From JAKEFM01 sp035695825 (GTDB taxonomy: Bacteria; Planctomycetota; UBA1135; JAKEFM01), in contig DASRRH010000025.1 of NCBI GenBank assembly GCA_035695825.1, positions 21,136 through 85,135 of the forward strand: DNA of 64,000 bases, read 5' to 3'. Below the pieces are notes generated by a model, which did not search any database, had not been told where the DNA came from, and worked only from the letters and a program-made list of their open reading frames with translations. Both the position numbers and the translations under genes were made by a program. Of the stretch, positions 1 to 8,669 are shown in pieces. Each line of letters begins with the position of its first letter. Position 1 is the stretch's first letter.

Positions 1-567
1 GGCCGGGAAGAGCCGCTCGCGGATCGAGCGCTCGAGGGCGTCCCAGTCTCCTCCCCAGAGGTCGGTGCGGCCGACGGAGCCCCGGAAGAGGACGTCTCCC
101 GCGAAGAGGTGCCCCTCGCCGAGGAGGCAGATCGAGCCCGGCGAGTGCCCGGGCGCGTGGATCACCTCGAGGGAGACCGATCCGAACTCGACTCGGTCGC
201 CGTGCTCCAGCCACCGGTCGACGGAGGCCGCGCGGAGGGGCCCGAGCCCGAACATCCGCCCCTGGGACTCGAGGTTCTCGAGGAGCCATCGGTCGTCCCG
301 GTGGAAGTAGAACGGCGCGCCGAGGGCCTCTTTCAGCTCCGCCGCCCGCCCCACGTGGTCGAGGTGGCCGTGCGTCCCGACGAGGGCGACGACCTCGATC
401 CCCTCTCGCTCGACCCCCTTCGCGACCCGCTCCACCTCGTCCCCCGGGTCGAGGACGAGCCCCTTCCCCGTCTCCTCGTCCTTGAGGAGCGTGCAGTTCA
501 TCACGAAGGGCCCGACCGGGATCGTGGCGATCCGGAGGCGCGGCCTCTTCCCGGCGCGTCCGGTCAA
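1..567 (-). CDS. Metallo-beta-lactamase-fold hydrolase (glyoxalase II-like), C-terminus cut by window edge
   Basis: The reading frame is open from a TTG at 567 to the window edge, so the 3' end is missing. About 189 residues are visible. They contain the metal-binding THGHLDHVG motif (HxHxDH), then a second histidine in HAPGHSPGS, then a metal-bridging aspartate in the LFAGDVLFRGSVGR segment. These belong to the metallo-beta-lactamase superfamily, in the subgroup of hydroxyacylglutathione hydrolase-like enzymes that cleave thioesters in the cytoplasm. Substrate cannot be read from sequence. The TTG overlaps the moaE stop (TTGA), which decides the start and makes it the third gene of a moaD-moaE unit, although no link to molybdopterin is known for this family. 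Confidence 0.85.
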   Translation of the reverse strand, partial: MTGRAGKRPRLRIATIPVGPFVMNCTLLKDEETGKGLVLDPGDEVERVAKGVEREGIEVVALVGTHGHLDHVGRAAELKEALGAPFYFHRDDRWLLENLESQGRMFGLGPLRAASVDRWLEHGDRVEFGSVSLEVIHAPGHSPGSICLLGEGHLFAGDVLFRGSVGRTDLWGGDWDALERSIRERLFPA

Positions 568-983
568 CTCCGGTCCCCTCCCCACGCCGCGCCGTCCTCG
601 AAGACCTCCTTCTTCCAGATCGGCACGGTCTCCTTGATCCGGTCGATCAGGTGGCGGCACGCCCCGAGCGCGTCGGCGCGGTGCGGCGCGGCGACGGCGA
701 TCGCGATCGAGGCCTCGCCGATCGGGACGAGGCCGACGCGGTGGACGACGCGCACCTCCCCCACGCGGAACCGGTCCCGCGCGTCCGCGAAGATCCGCGC
801 CATCTCGGCCCGCACCATCGGCTCGTAGGCCTCGTACTCGAGCCGCAACACCCGGCGGCCCTGGGAGGTCCTCCGCGCCGTCCCGACGAAGGTCGCCACG
901 GCCCCGTCCTCGTCCGTCCGGACCTCGGGGGCGAGCGCCCCGACGTCGATCCGCGCGCGGGTCAGGACGAACGAGGCGTTCAT
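564..983 (-). CDS. moaE: Molybdopterin synthase catalytic subunit MoaE
   Basis: This 139-residue protein has the normal MoaE length. MoaE forms a heterotetramer with MoaD and inserts two sulfurs into precursor Z (cyclic pyranopterin monophosphate) to make molybdopterin. The family signature is clear: the LRLEYEAYEPMA-type segment in the middle, the HRVGLVPIGE stretch, and the C-terminal KETVPIWKKE motif that carries the active-site lysines. Its ATG overlaps the moaD stop as ATGA and its own stop overlaps the next gene as TTGA, so the three genes are translationally coupled. A moaB-type gene lies at the other end of the window but is not in this operon. Confidence 0.95.
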   Translation of the reverse strand: MNASFVLTRARIDVGALAPEVRTDEDGAVATFVGTARRTSQGRRVLRLEYEAYEPMVRAEMARIFADARDRFRVGEVRVVHRVGLVPIGEASIAIAVAAPHRADALGACRHLIDRIKETVPIWKKEVFEDGAAWGGDRS

Positions 984-1222
984 CCGCCGCTCACGGGGGG
1001 GAGGAGCGCGACCTCGTCCCCCTCCTCGAGCCGGCGGTCCCCGGGGACGTAGGCGAGGTTGACCGCGGCCGCGGCGGGCAGCCCGCGGAGGTCCGGACAG
1101 CGCGACTCGAGGATCGCCCGCACGGTCGAGACGGTCGCGTCCCCCGGCAGGTCGTCGAGGAGGATCTCCTCCGCGCCGAATCGCTCCCGCAAGCCCGCGA
1201 ACAGCCGCACGCGCACCTGCAC
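980..1222 (-). CDS. moaD: Molybdopterin synthase sulfur carrier subunit MoaD
   Basis: The 80-residue product is a ubiquitin-fold sulfur carrier. It shows the MoaD opening VRLFAGLRERFG, the central segment around AAVNLAYV, and the GDEVALLPPVSGG tail ending in the Gly-Gly whose carboxylate is thiocarboxylated by MoeB. The GTG at 1222 is chosen because it gives the standard MoaD N-terminus; a second GTG lies two codons downstream. The stop overlaps the moaE start (ATGA). The open frame runs on upstream into the next region, but nothing there resembles MoaD, so the longer frame is not real. Confidence 0.93.
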   Translation of the reverse strand: MQVRVRLFAGLRERFGAEEILLDDLPGDATVSTVRAILESRCPDLRGLPAAAAVNLAYVPGDRRLEEGDEVALLPPVSGG

Positions 1223-1314
1223 GGACGCGATTCTATCCAGGCCCCCGACGTCGACGGGAAGGCCGCGAGGAGGAGGAAAGAGTCGGCTCTTCGCCGACGC
1301 CTCCCGACCCCGGG

Positions 1315-3819
1315 CTACTGAACCGTCACGTCGAGGGCGCCGCTCGCGCTCAAGGATCCCGAGCCCGGACAGGAGGGGGTGTTCACCCAGACGAACTGCG
1401 CGAACACGTGGGCTCCCGTCGTCCCTCCCGGGATCGGCACGAGCCGGAGCGCCTCTCCCGAGGCATTCGTCGCGCTTCCGAGAGCGAAGATCGGCGCGGC
1501 GAGGGAGACGTACGCCGTCACGCCAAGGACCGGGGTCCCCGCAGGGCTCGACGCGAGGCCGATCGCGAGAAGCCCGATCGTGGAGGGGGGGGCGTTCGAG
1601 GCCGTGAACGCGAAGGTCGAGTCCCCCGCGACCGGACAGTGGTTCGTACCGATCTCGATCGCGCCCGAGCAGGCGGGCGTCGAGGCGCCGTAGGGACTGA
1701 CCCCGCACAGCGCCACGCCGAGTCTCGAGACGAACCCGTCGCCGGCTCCCCCGAGGCTCGAGTCGAGCGCGCCCGGCGTCGTCGGGAAGTTGCTCGAGTT
1801 CGTGACCCCCGACGCGACGAGCGCGTTCGAAGAGAGGAGCGCGACCGCGTGGCCGCCGTCGGCTCCTCCCCCCCCGAGGAAGGTCGAGTAGAGGAGAGCG
1901 CTCCCCGTCGGGTCGACGAACGAGACGAACGCGTCCGAGGATCCTTGCGGGGTCGTGTCGAACGCGCCGGGGGTCGTCGGGAAGTCGCTCGAGGAGGTAT
2001 CCCCCGTGACGACCGCGGCCCCGGAAGGGGCGAGCCTCACGCCGCGTCCGACGTCCCCTCCGCCCCCTCCGAGGAGCGTGGAGAAGACGAGGCCGCTGCC
2101 GGAGGCGTCGAGACGCGCGACGAAGGCGTCCGAGGGCCCCTGCCCGCCCGTCTGGAAGGCCCCCGGCGTCGTCGGGAAGTCGTTCGAGGAGGTCACGCCG
2201 ACGACGGTCGCCACCCCCGCGGCGTCCACGGCGAGGTCCTCGGCCACGTCGCCGTTTCCCCCGCCGAGGTAGGTCGAGTAGAGGAGCGCGCTCCCCGCGG
2301 CGTTGAGGCGCGTCACGAACACGTCCGAGGACCCCTGGCTCGACGTGTCGAAGGCGCCCGGCGTCACCGGGAAATCGCTCGACGAGGTCACCCCCGAGAC
2401 GATGGCCGCGCCGGTCGCGTCGAGGCCGAGGGCTTGGGCCACGTCGCCGCTCCCCCCGCCGAGAAGGGTGGAATAGAGGAGGGTGCTCCCGCTCGGGTCG
2501 AGCCGTGAGACGAAGGCGTCCGAGCTCCCCTGGAGGCTCGTGTCGAAGGCTCCCGGCGTCACGGGGAAGTCGCCCGAGGAAGTCACCCCGGCGACGGTGA
2601 TCGCCCCCGAGGGGTCGCGCGCTGCGGCCTGGACGATGTCGCCGTCGCTCGCCCCCCCCAGGAAGGTCGAGAAGAGGAGGGCGCTCCCCGCGCCGTCCAG
2701 CCGGGCGACGAAACCGTCGGACGGTCCGCCGAGGCTCGTGTCCAGTGCGCCGGGGGTCACGGGGAAGTTGGACGAGGCCGTGTTCCCGACGACGATGACC
2801 CCTCCGGCCCCGTCGCCGAGGATCCCGAAAGGCTTGTCCCCGCCCGATCCCCCGAGGTAGGTCGAGAAGAGGAGGGAGCCCGTCCCGGCGTCGAACCGAG
2901 ACACGGTCACGTCGGCGGTGGGGGCAGGGGAGCCGTTGTAACTCGTGTCGTACGCGCCGGGCGTCACGGGGAAGTTGGAGGCCGCCGTCTCCCCCGCGAC
3001 GGTCACGCTTCCCGCAGGGTCGCCGGTGATCGCCCAGGAGAACTCGTAGCTCGAACCGCCGAGGTAGGTCGACCATTCGAGGCCCGGATCGATGACCGCC
3101 GCCCCTCCCGGCTCGAGCCCTCGAAGCGCAAAGGCGAACCTCCGGTCGTCCACGAGGCGCCACGAACATTCGAGGGGCGCGCCCCGCTCTTCCGTCGAGC
3201 CGAGCCAGGCGATGGGCGCGGGCTGGCGGATCTCGCCGACCGCCGTCTCCAGGACGAGCGTGTCTCCGTCGAGGCAGATCCCCTCGACTCCCTCCGCGCG
3301 CACGAGCACCTCCGCGGGGTCGGCGCCCGGCGCGAGGAGCAGGTCGTATTCGAGGCGCCCCTCCTGCTCCCGGACTCTCAGGTCCACGCCGGGGAGAAGT
3401 CCCCGGTAGCGGACGGCGGCGAACCCCGGAACGTCCGTCCGCCACCGGCTCGGATCCCTCCCGAGGAGGAAGTGGTGGGAGCCCGCAAGCCGCCGTTCCC
3501 CCTCCAGATGGACCGCCGGGGAGGAATTCTCGAAGACGAGCCGGACGTAGGCGCCTGAAGCCTTCTCCCCCCCGTCTCGGCCCACGAGAAGGAGAGCGAG
3601 GGCGTCCGGCTCGAGCCCGACGATCCCCGCTCCCGCGTGCGCGAGGAACCGCGCGGGGCCGTCCCACTGCCCGCGATTCTCGACGAAGGTCAGGGGACGG
3701 CGGGCGGGGCCGCTCCAGGGAAGAACGGGGGCACTCCCTTGCCCGGCGGCGCCGATCCGCGCCAGGCAGAGGATGCCGACAACCCCGAACGCGCGACGGC
3801 CTAGAAGCGCTCGCAGCAT
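1315..3819 (-). CDS. Secreted SBBP-repeat beta-propeller protein
   Basis: The 834-residue protein begins with a hydrophobic signal segment (about residues 8-24). A domain of roughly 200 residues follows, with the NRGQW and LEYDLLL motifs that usually precede SBBP repeats (DUF7948-like). Seven or so SBBP repeats of about 58 residues then run from about 240 to 690, each with YLGG, a V-x-G-x-T-x-S core, NFP(V/T)TPGA and DAFVSRLD elements. The last 110 residues form a beta-rich C-terminal domain with two cysteine pairs. A strong AAGGAAGG ribosome site precedes the ATG. It starts 11 bases after the glycosyltransferase gene and is probably co-transcribed with it. Its function is unknown, presumably at the cell surface. 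Confidence 0.85.
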   Translation of the reverse strand: MLRALLGRRAFGVVGILCLARIGAAGQGSAPVLPWSGPARRPLTFVENRGQWDGPARFLAHAGAGIVGLEPDALALLLVGRDGGEKASGAYVRLVFENSSPAVHLEGERRLAGSHHFLLGRDPSRWRTDVPGFAAVRYRGLLPGVDLRVREQEGRLEYDLLLAPGADPAEVLVRAEGVEGICLDGDTLVLETAVGEIRQPAPIAWLGSTEERGAPLECSWRLVDDRRFAFALRGLEPGGAAVIDPGLEWSTYLGGSSYEFSWAITGDPAGSVTVAGETAASNFPVTPGAYDTSYNGSPAPTADVTVSRFDAGTGSLLFSTYLGGSGGDKPFGILGDGAGGVIVVGNTASSNFPVTPGALDTSLGGPSDGFVARLDGAGSALLFSTFLGGASDGDIVQAAARDPSGAITVAGVTSSGDFPVTPGAFDTSLQGSSDAFVSRLDPSGSTLLYSTLLGGGSGDVAQALGLDATGAAIVSGVTSSSDFPVTPGAFDTSSQGSSDVFVTRLNAAGSALLYSTYLGGGNGDVAEDLAVDAAGVATVVGVTSSNDFPTTPGAFQTGGQGPSDAFVARLDASGSGLVFSTLLGGGGGDVGRGVRLAPSGAAVVTGDTSSSDFPTTPGAFDTTPQGSSDAFVSFVDPTGSALLYSTFLGGGGADGGHAVALLSSNALVASGVTNSSNFPTTPGALDSSLGGAGDGFVSRLGVALCGVSPYGASTPACSGAIEIGTNHCPVAGDSTFAFTASNAPPSTIGLLAIGLASSPAGTPVLGVTAYVSLAAPIFALGSATNASGEALRLVPIPGGTTGAHVFAQFVWVNTPSCPGSGSLSASGALDVTVQ
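1717..3078 (-). repeat. In-frame SBBP tandem repeats
   Basis: About seven coding repeats of roughly 175-180 bases lie within the secreted protein. Each encodes a conserved STYLGG...TSSxDFPVTPGAFDTS...SDAFVSRLD unit. Neighbouring units in the middle (about 1950-2750) are the most alike, which suggests expansion by unequal recombination. The repeats are expected to fold as propeller blades. Confidence 0.75.
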
Positions 3820-3830
3820 GGAACCTTCCT

Positions 3831-6653
3831 TCAATCGGGGGTTCGCACGAGGTCGCGTCCGGACCGGAGGTCGGACGGAAGGGACCCGGGGACCGCGGCG
3901 GGCGCCGCGGACCTGGCGCGTCGCCGCACGGCCCAGATCAGGCTCGTCGCGCCAAGAGCGAGCAGCGTCGCGACGAGGACCGCCGCGAACGGGTCGTTCC
4001 GCGGCGCCCCGCCGTACAGGTCCGCGAGCGCCGCGAAGGCAGGCTTCGGCTTGCGCTCTCCCGTCAGGATTCCGTAGCACTCCTCGGGGTCGAGGTCGTG
4101 GGCGAGGTGGTCGTCGAGCGCTCTCTCCCGGTCCCACCACGCGCCCGGGATCTTCGGGTTCGAGTAGTTCTTCCACCACTCGTCCGCGAACTCGAAGGCC
4201 ACGCCCCCTGCACAGCGGCTCTCGAGGATCCCCTCCCAGCAGGAGCGGAGGAGCCGGGCCTGTCCGTCCTCTCCCGCCTCCAGGGAGTTCGCCCCGTACT
4301 CCGTGATCAGGAGGGGCTTCTTCCCGGCGAGCGGGAGGAGGACTTCCCGGACGAAGTTCCCGTAGCCGCGCGCGACGACCTCCGGAGGCCAGAGCGCGTA
4401 GAGATTGAACGCGGTGAGGTCGAGGAAGGAGAGGTCGAGGCTCCGCGTGTTCGGCCAGTTGCCGTGGGTGACGGGGTGGGCGGGGTCGATCCCCTTCACC
4501 TTCCCGTAGAGGGAGCGCAGCCCCTCCTCGACGGCGCGGGCCCCGCGCTCCTCGACGACCCAGGAGGGAACCTCGTTTCCGAGGACCCACCCGAGCAACG
4601 CCGGGTGGGCGCGCTGCGCGCGGACCGCCTCGAGGATCTCCCGTTCCCGCCCCTCGAAGGCCGGCGTCCCGAACTCGTGCCATTCGATCCAGAAGACGTG
4701 GAGCACGCGCAGCCGATGCCGCGCGGCGGCGTCGAGGACGTGCGCAGGAGGATCGAAGGCGAGGAGCGTGTTCGCCCCGAGCCGGTCGACGATTCTCAGG
4801 TCCTCCTCGACGAGGTCCGGGCCGGGGTAGGGGGAGCGGCCGGGACCGGTCCCCGGGCGCCAGGGGGAGTAGTGGAGTCCCTTGACGAGGAAGGGCGCCC
4901 CGTCGACGAGGATCTCCCGTCCCCGGACGGCGACTCCTCCCCCCGCGATCCGAGGGACGCCCGCGGACACCGCGACGCCCACGAGGGCGAGCAGACCGAG
5001 GGCCGTCGCGAGCCGCGGCGGGGCGAGGCGGAACCGGGGAGCGGCGGCCCCCGCGTTCCGGTAGAGGAGGGACATCGTCGGGATGAAGAGGAACTTGCCC
5101 GCGACGACGAGGCTGAGCGGCGCGTAGAGGAGGTAGGGGAAGCGGGCGAGGGGCACGAGGAGGAGGAGCGCGCCGAAGAGGCCCTCGAGCACGTAGGCGC
5201 GGCCCGCAGGGTCCCCCGATCCCGCGTTCGTCGGGACCCACCGCCTCGGACGTCCGAGGAGGCCGTCGAGCGTCCCCCGCGCCGTCGGAAAGTCGGTCGC
5301 TCCGTAGCCGAGCCAGCAGGTCGTGAGGAAGGCCGGCAGGCTCGCGAGCCGGCCGTGCTTCGCGGAGAAGGCGATCACCGGGAGGAAGATGAGCACGGGG
5401 ATGATCGAGCCGGAGACGATCGTCGCGGCGACGTTGTAGTCCGCCGTGCGGAGGAAGAAGGGGGCGAGGAGGTAGAAGGCGGCGACGTAGAGGAGGAGCA
5501 CCGTCTGGAGCGTGTAGAACCCGATGAACTGGAAGAATCCCCACTTCTCCGCCAGCGTGAGCGAGCGGGTGCGAATCACCGATCCCGCGTGGCGCTTGAG
5601 CACCTGCATGCTGCCGTAGGACCACTTGTAGGTGCGCCGGCGGAAGGCGTCGTACGAGGGAGGGTGCTTCTCCCCGAAGGGGACGTCCGAGGCGTAGGTG
5701 ATGCGCCAGCCCGCGAGGTTGAGGCGGACGGTGAGGTCGATGTCGTCGGCGAAGCAGCCGGGGGTGAACCCTCCGACCTGCCGCACCGCCCGCGTCCGGA
5801 GCAGGGCGTTGTGCCCCACGAAGGGGGACCAGCCGTACCTCCGCGCGGTCGCGAGGAAGAGGTGGAAGACGTCGACTGCGCGGGAGAGGACGCGGTTCAC
5901 CCCGCAGTCCTTCGGGTCCTCGACGGCCACGTTCCGGCACTGCGCGACGGCGACCCGCGGATCCGACATCGCGCCGAGGAGCTTCTCGATCGTCTCGGGG
6001 TCGCGCGCGATCGAGTCGTTGTCGCAGAGGAGGAAGTACTCGAAGAGGTGCCCCGCGCGCTCGAGGACGTAGTTCAGGACCCCGGGCTTCCCCCCCGACT
6101 TCTCGGGGCGACGGAGGAGGAGGAAGCGAAACCTCGGATCCTGCGACAGTTCGATCGCGAGCCGGTCGACCGCCGGATCTCCGCCGGCCGCGTCGTCGTG
6201 GAGAACGAGGTAGAGGGGCCCGCGGTAGCGCAGGCGTCTCAGGCTCGCGACCGCGTCCTCGTCCAGGTCGTTGCAGCAGAGGTAGACCACCCCGACGGGC
6301 GGCGCGGGGCCCTCGTGGGGAGGCGTCCGCACCTCGGGGTCGCGCCGGAAGAGGTAGACGAGGGCGACGAGGAGCATCGTCGCGGCGGGGAAGCTGAAGA
6401 CCGTCTCGACCGCGAACTTGAGCCAGAGGAGGGTCCGCTCCCCGATCGGCATCCCGCCGGCGAAGAGTAGGTTTCGGAGGGACCAGGCGTAGAAGAGGCA
6501 GAACGCGACCGCGAGGAGGATCGCGGCGCGGACCAGGACCTGGCTCGGGCCGACGGGGCGGGGCCCGGCGCTTGCGGCAGGGGACCTCTGCGGCTCCGGC
6601 GCGCCCCGCCGCACATCGGGCCGAAGTCTCGGCGTTCGAGCGGTCACACCCAC
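3831..6653 (-). CDS. Membrane glycosyltransferase family 2 fused to a glycoside hydrolase domain
   Basis: The 940-residue product joins two enzymes. After two membrane segments (about 40-57 and 80-102), a cellulose-synthase-like GT2 domain shows the DND (about 211), DDID (about 303) and RRRTYKW (about 338, the Q/RxxRW equivalent) motifs of processive synthases. Four or more membrane helices follow (about 375-565). The C-terminal half (about 575-875) is a TIM-barrel glycoside hydrolase resembling GH2/GH5, with GNEVP (acid/base Glu about 694) and ITEYG (nucleophile Glu about 785). One last helix lies near 890-908. It probably makes and trims an exported beta-glycan. A GTG at 6653 is preferred because AAGGAG lies 9 bases upstream; the frame could also open at GTG 6728. 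The SBBP gene follows after 11 bases. Confidence 0.85.
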   Translation of the reverse strand: MGVTARTPRLRPDVRRGAPEPQRSPAASAGPRPVGPSQVLVRAAILLAVAFCLFYAWSLRNLLFAGGMPIGERTLLWLKFAVETVFSFPAATMLLVALVYLFRRDPEVRTPPHEGPAPPVGVVYLCCNDLDEDAVASLRRLRYRGPLYLVLHDDAAGGDPAVDRLAIELSQDPRFRFLLLRRPEKSGGKPGVLNYVLERAGHLFEYFLLCDNDSIARDPETIEKLLGAMSDPRVAVAQCRNVAVEDPKDCGVNRVLSRAVDVFHLFLATARRYGWSPFVGHNALLRTRAVRQVGGFTPGCFADDIDLTVRLNLAGWRITYASDVPFGEKHPPSYDAFRRRTYKWSYGSMQVLKRHAGSVIRTRSLTLAEKWGFFQFIGFYTLQTVLLLYVAAFYLLAPFFLRTADYNVAATIVSGSIIPVLIFLPVIAFSAKHGRLASLPAFLTTCWLGYGATDFPTARGTLDGLLGRPRRWVPTNAGSGDPAGRAYVLEGLFGALLLLVPLARFPYLLYAPLSLVVAGKFLFIPTMSLLYRNAGAAAPRFRLAPPRLATALGLLALVGVAVSAGVPRIAGGGVAVRGREILVDGAPFLVKGLHYSPWRPGTGPGRSPYPGPDLVEEDLRIVDRLGANTLLAFDPPAHVLDAAARHRLRVLHVFWIEWHEFGTPAFEGREREILEAVRAQRAHPALLGWVLGNEVPSWVVEERGARAVEEGLRSLYGKVKGIDPAHPVTHGNWPNTRSLDLSFLDLTAFNLYALWPPEVVARGYGNFVREVLLPLAGKKPLLITEYGANSLEAGEDGQARLLRSCWEGILESRCAGGVAFEFADEWWKNYSNPKIPGAWWDRERALDDHLAHDLDPEECYGILTGERKPKPAFAALADLYGGAPRNDPFAAVLVATLLALGATSLIWAVRRRARSAAPAAVPGSLPSDLRSGRDLVRTPD

Positions 6654-7032
6654 GAAAGGAGGCTCCTTCGATGCCCGGGAGCGATCCGCGCTCTCTCGCA
6701 GCGCGCGAAGCGCCCCGGCGAAACCCACACCGCACGCTCTTCGACCTCTCGGGAGCCACGTCCGCGGCGGACGCTCCGCGAAGGCGAGCCTGCAGCGCCT
6801 TCAGAATCACGCGCGGCGATCCGCCCTTGCCCTACCTCCGCGGAAACCTACCCGGGATTGGAACGATGTCAACCGCACCGAGCGGGCGGGCGCCGGTCCC
6901 CTCCGCTCGCCGCGCGTCGCCCTGCATGGGAGAGGCCCCCCTTCCCCGACTCCTCAAGGCCCCGTCCCGCCCCGCTCGATACTTCCTCTCCCGCAGGAGG
7001 GCGGCCCCACCGGCCGCGGCGCTCGAGGGACC
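6654..7032. other. Divergent intergenic region
   Basis: This 379-base gap separates the minus-strand glycosyltransferase gene from the plus-strand EAL-HDOD gene and must hold promoters for both. It contains a short perfect dyad, GTCCGC-G-GCGGAC, near 6760-6772 that could be an operator. I see no convincing -35/-10 pair, RNA gene or coding remnant. Confidence 0.4.
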
Positions 7033-8262
7033 GTGCGAACGTTCCTGGCTCGCCAGCCGATCTTCGACCGGTCTCGGGAGGTCTACGCCTACGAGCTCCT
7101 GTTCCGCGCCGGGGAAGTCAACCGCTACAAGTACCCCGACTCCGACCGGGCGACCTGCAAGCTGATCGCGGACAGCGTCTCCCTCTTCGGCCTCGAGACG
7201 CTGACGGGGGGACGGCGGGCCTTCATCAACGTCACGCGGGAGATCCTGGTGCGCGACTACGTCTCCCTCCTGCCGGCGGGGATGATCGGGGTCGAGATCC
7301 TCGAGGGGATCGAGCCCGACGCCGAGGTCATCGCGGCCTGCGAGAAGCTGAAGCGCGAGGGCTACCCCCTCATCCTCGACGACTTCGTCTACGCCGAGCG
7401 CTACGAGCCCCTCCTCCGGCTCGCCGACATCATCAAGATCGACCTCCTCGCCACCCCGGCGGAGACGCAGGAGGCGATGGTCCAGAAGTTCCGGCCGCGC
7501 GGGATCCTCATGCTCGCGGAGAAGGTCGAGACCCACGAGGCCTACGAGCGGGCCTGGAAGGCGGGGTACGACTACTTCCAGGGCTTCTTCTTCTGCGAGC
7601 CGATCGTCCTCGAGCGGGAGGAGGTCCCCGCGGTCGAGGCCCTCCACCTCGAGCTCCTGCGGGAGATCCACCAGCCGAGGCTCGACCTCGACACGCTGGA
7701 GACCCTGATCAAGCACGAGATCTCGATCGCCTACCGCCTCCTCCGCTACGTGAACTCCGTCCTCTTCGGCTGGCGCGCCCCGATCCGCTCGATCCGACAG
7801 GCGCTCACCCTCCTCGGCGACAAGGGGATCCGCCGCTGGGTCTCCGTCGTCATCCTCGCGGGGATGGCGAAGGAGAAGCCCGAGGAGCTCCTCGTCGACG
7901 CCCTCGTCCGCGCGAAGTTCTGCGAGTCCCTCGCCCCCCACGCGGGGCTCGGCCACCGCAAGGAGGACCTCTATCTCCTCGGGATGTTCTCCCTCGCGGA
8001 CGCGATCCTCGACCGCCCGCTGGTCGAGGTCCTGCGCGAGATCCCGATCGCGGAGGACGTGCGCGAGGCGCTCCTCGGGGAGGAGGGGAGCCGCCTGCGG
8101 GACGTCTACGACTACGTCGTCGCCTACGAGCGCGGGGACTGGGACCGGCGGATCGCGCTCGCCGAGCGCCTCGGGATCGACGAGGGGATCGCCGCACCCC
8201 TCTACAAGAAGGCGCTCGAGTGGGGGCGGGCGACCTTCGTGCCGGAACTGCTCCGCGTCTGA
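7033..8262 (+). CDS. EAL-HDOD (YuxH-type) signalling protein
   Basis: The 409-residue protein has the two-domain build of the YuxH family. An EAL-like domain (about residues 1-200) opens with ARQPIFDR and YELLFR, and an HDOD domain (about 205-390) contains IAYRLLRYVNS and IRSIRQALTLLG. The EAL domain is degenerate: the signature EAL is replaced by YELL and several metal ligands of active c-di-GMP phosphodiesterases are not evident. It is therefore likely a c-di-GMP-related binding or scaffold protein rather than an enzyme. The start is GTG at 7033 with only a weak GAGGGA site close by. A PilZ gene and a c-di-GMP riboswitch lie elsewhere in the window, but no physical operon links them. Confidence 0.88.
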   Translation: MRTFLARQPIFDRSREVYAYELLFRAGEVNRYKYPDSDRATCKLIADSVSLFGLETLTGGRRAFINVTREILVRDYVSLLPAGMIGVEILEGIEPDAEVIAACEKLKREGYPLILDDFVYAERYEPLLRLADIIKIDLLATPAETQEAMVQKFRPRGILMLAEKVETHEAYERAWKAGYDYFQGFFFCEPIVLEREEVPAVEALHLELLREIHQPRLDLDTLETLIKHEISIAYRLLRYVNSVLFGWRAPIRSIRQALTLLGDKGIRRWVSVVILAGMAKEKPEELLVDALVRAKFCESLAPHAGLGHRKEDLYLLGMFSLADAILDRPLVEVLREIPIAEDVREALLGEEGSRLRDVYDYVVAYERGDWDRRIALAERLGIDEGIAAPLYKKALEWGRATFVPELLRV

Positions 8263-8570
8263 CCGCGATTCCGCGCGAGCAGGAGGGCGGAGAGCGGGTA
8301 GCCCGTCGGGGGGGGAATCCCGAGGCGCGCCGCCGAAGTCGCGCGCTCGCCGCAGTCGACGAAGTCGAGCCTCGGAGCGAGCGTGCGGAGGTAGAGGCCC
8401 AGGGAGGCGAGCGCGGCGAGCCACGGGAGGAGAGGCCAAGCCCCTCCGTTCCACGTGGGCCCGCGCGGCGTCTTTCCCCCGCCCTCGGGCGGCGGGGTCT
8501 TCCCCCTCCCCTCCGTGGAAGAGCCCTCCCCGACGACGGGGCTCCGCGCTGCACGGGCGTCGCCGCCCAT
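8202..8570 (-). pseudogene. Remnant of a DUF2723 membrane protein gene (N-terminal part only)
   Basis: The 122-residue frame has a low-complexity start, one hydrophobic helix (about 45-58), and then the DUF2723 signature: LYLRTLAPRLDFVDCGE, with AARLGIPPPTGYPL just after. In full-length proteins this is the first extracytoplasmic loop of a large multi-spanning protein of several hundred residues. Similarity stops near 8272, just beyond the stop of the convergent EAL-HDOD gene; the rest of the frame runs antisense into that gene. I infer a deletion that removed all but the N-terminus. A recent small secreted derivative is possible but less likely. Confidence 0.6.
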
Positions 8571-8612
8571 TCTCGCGTGGATCCCCCCGGCTTCCAGCGC
8601 GACGCGCCGACG

Positions 8613-8648
8613 AAAACGCCGAGGGCCGCCCGGAGGCGGCCCTCGACG
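8613..8648 (-). terminator. Intrinsic terminator after the actin-like ATPase gene
   Basis: On the minus strand a perfect 10-bp stem (GAGGGCCGCC with a TCCG loop, bases 8621-8644) is followed four bases later by TTTT (8616-8613). It lies about 25 bases past the stop of the actin-like gene, so it should end the ssb/coiled-coil/actin-like transcript. Confidence 0.7.
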
Positions 8649-8669
8649 CCGGAGAGGAATCCTTGCGCG

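Noticed and set aside
1717..3078. CRISPR-like periodicity in the SBBP gene
   Set aside because: The period is about 177 bases, repeats are diverged and in frame, and they encode known propeller units.
4098..6470. Long open frame on the plus strand opposite the GT2-GH fusion
   Set aside because: Highly charged, no recognisable motifs, and fully antisense to a motif-rich gene; a product of high GC at third positions.
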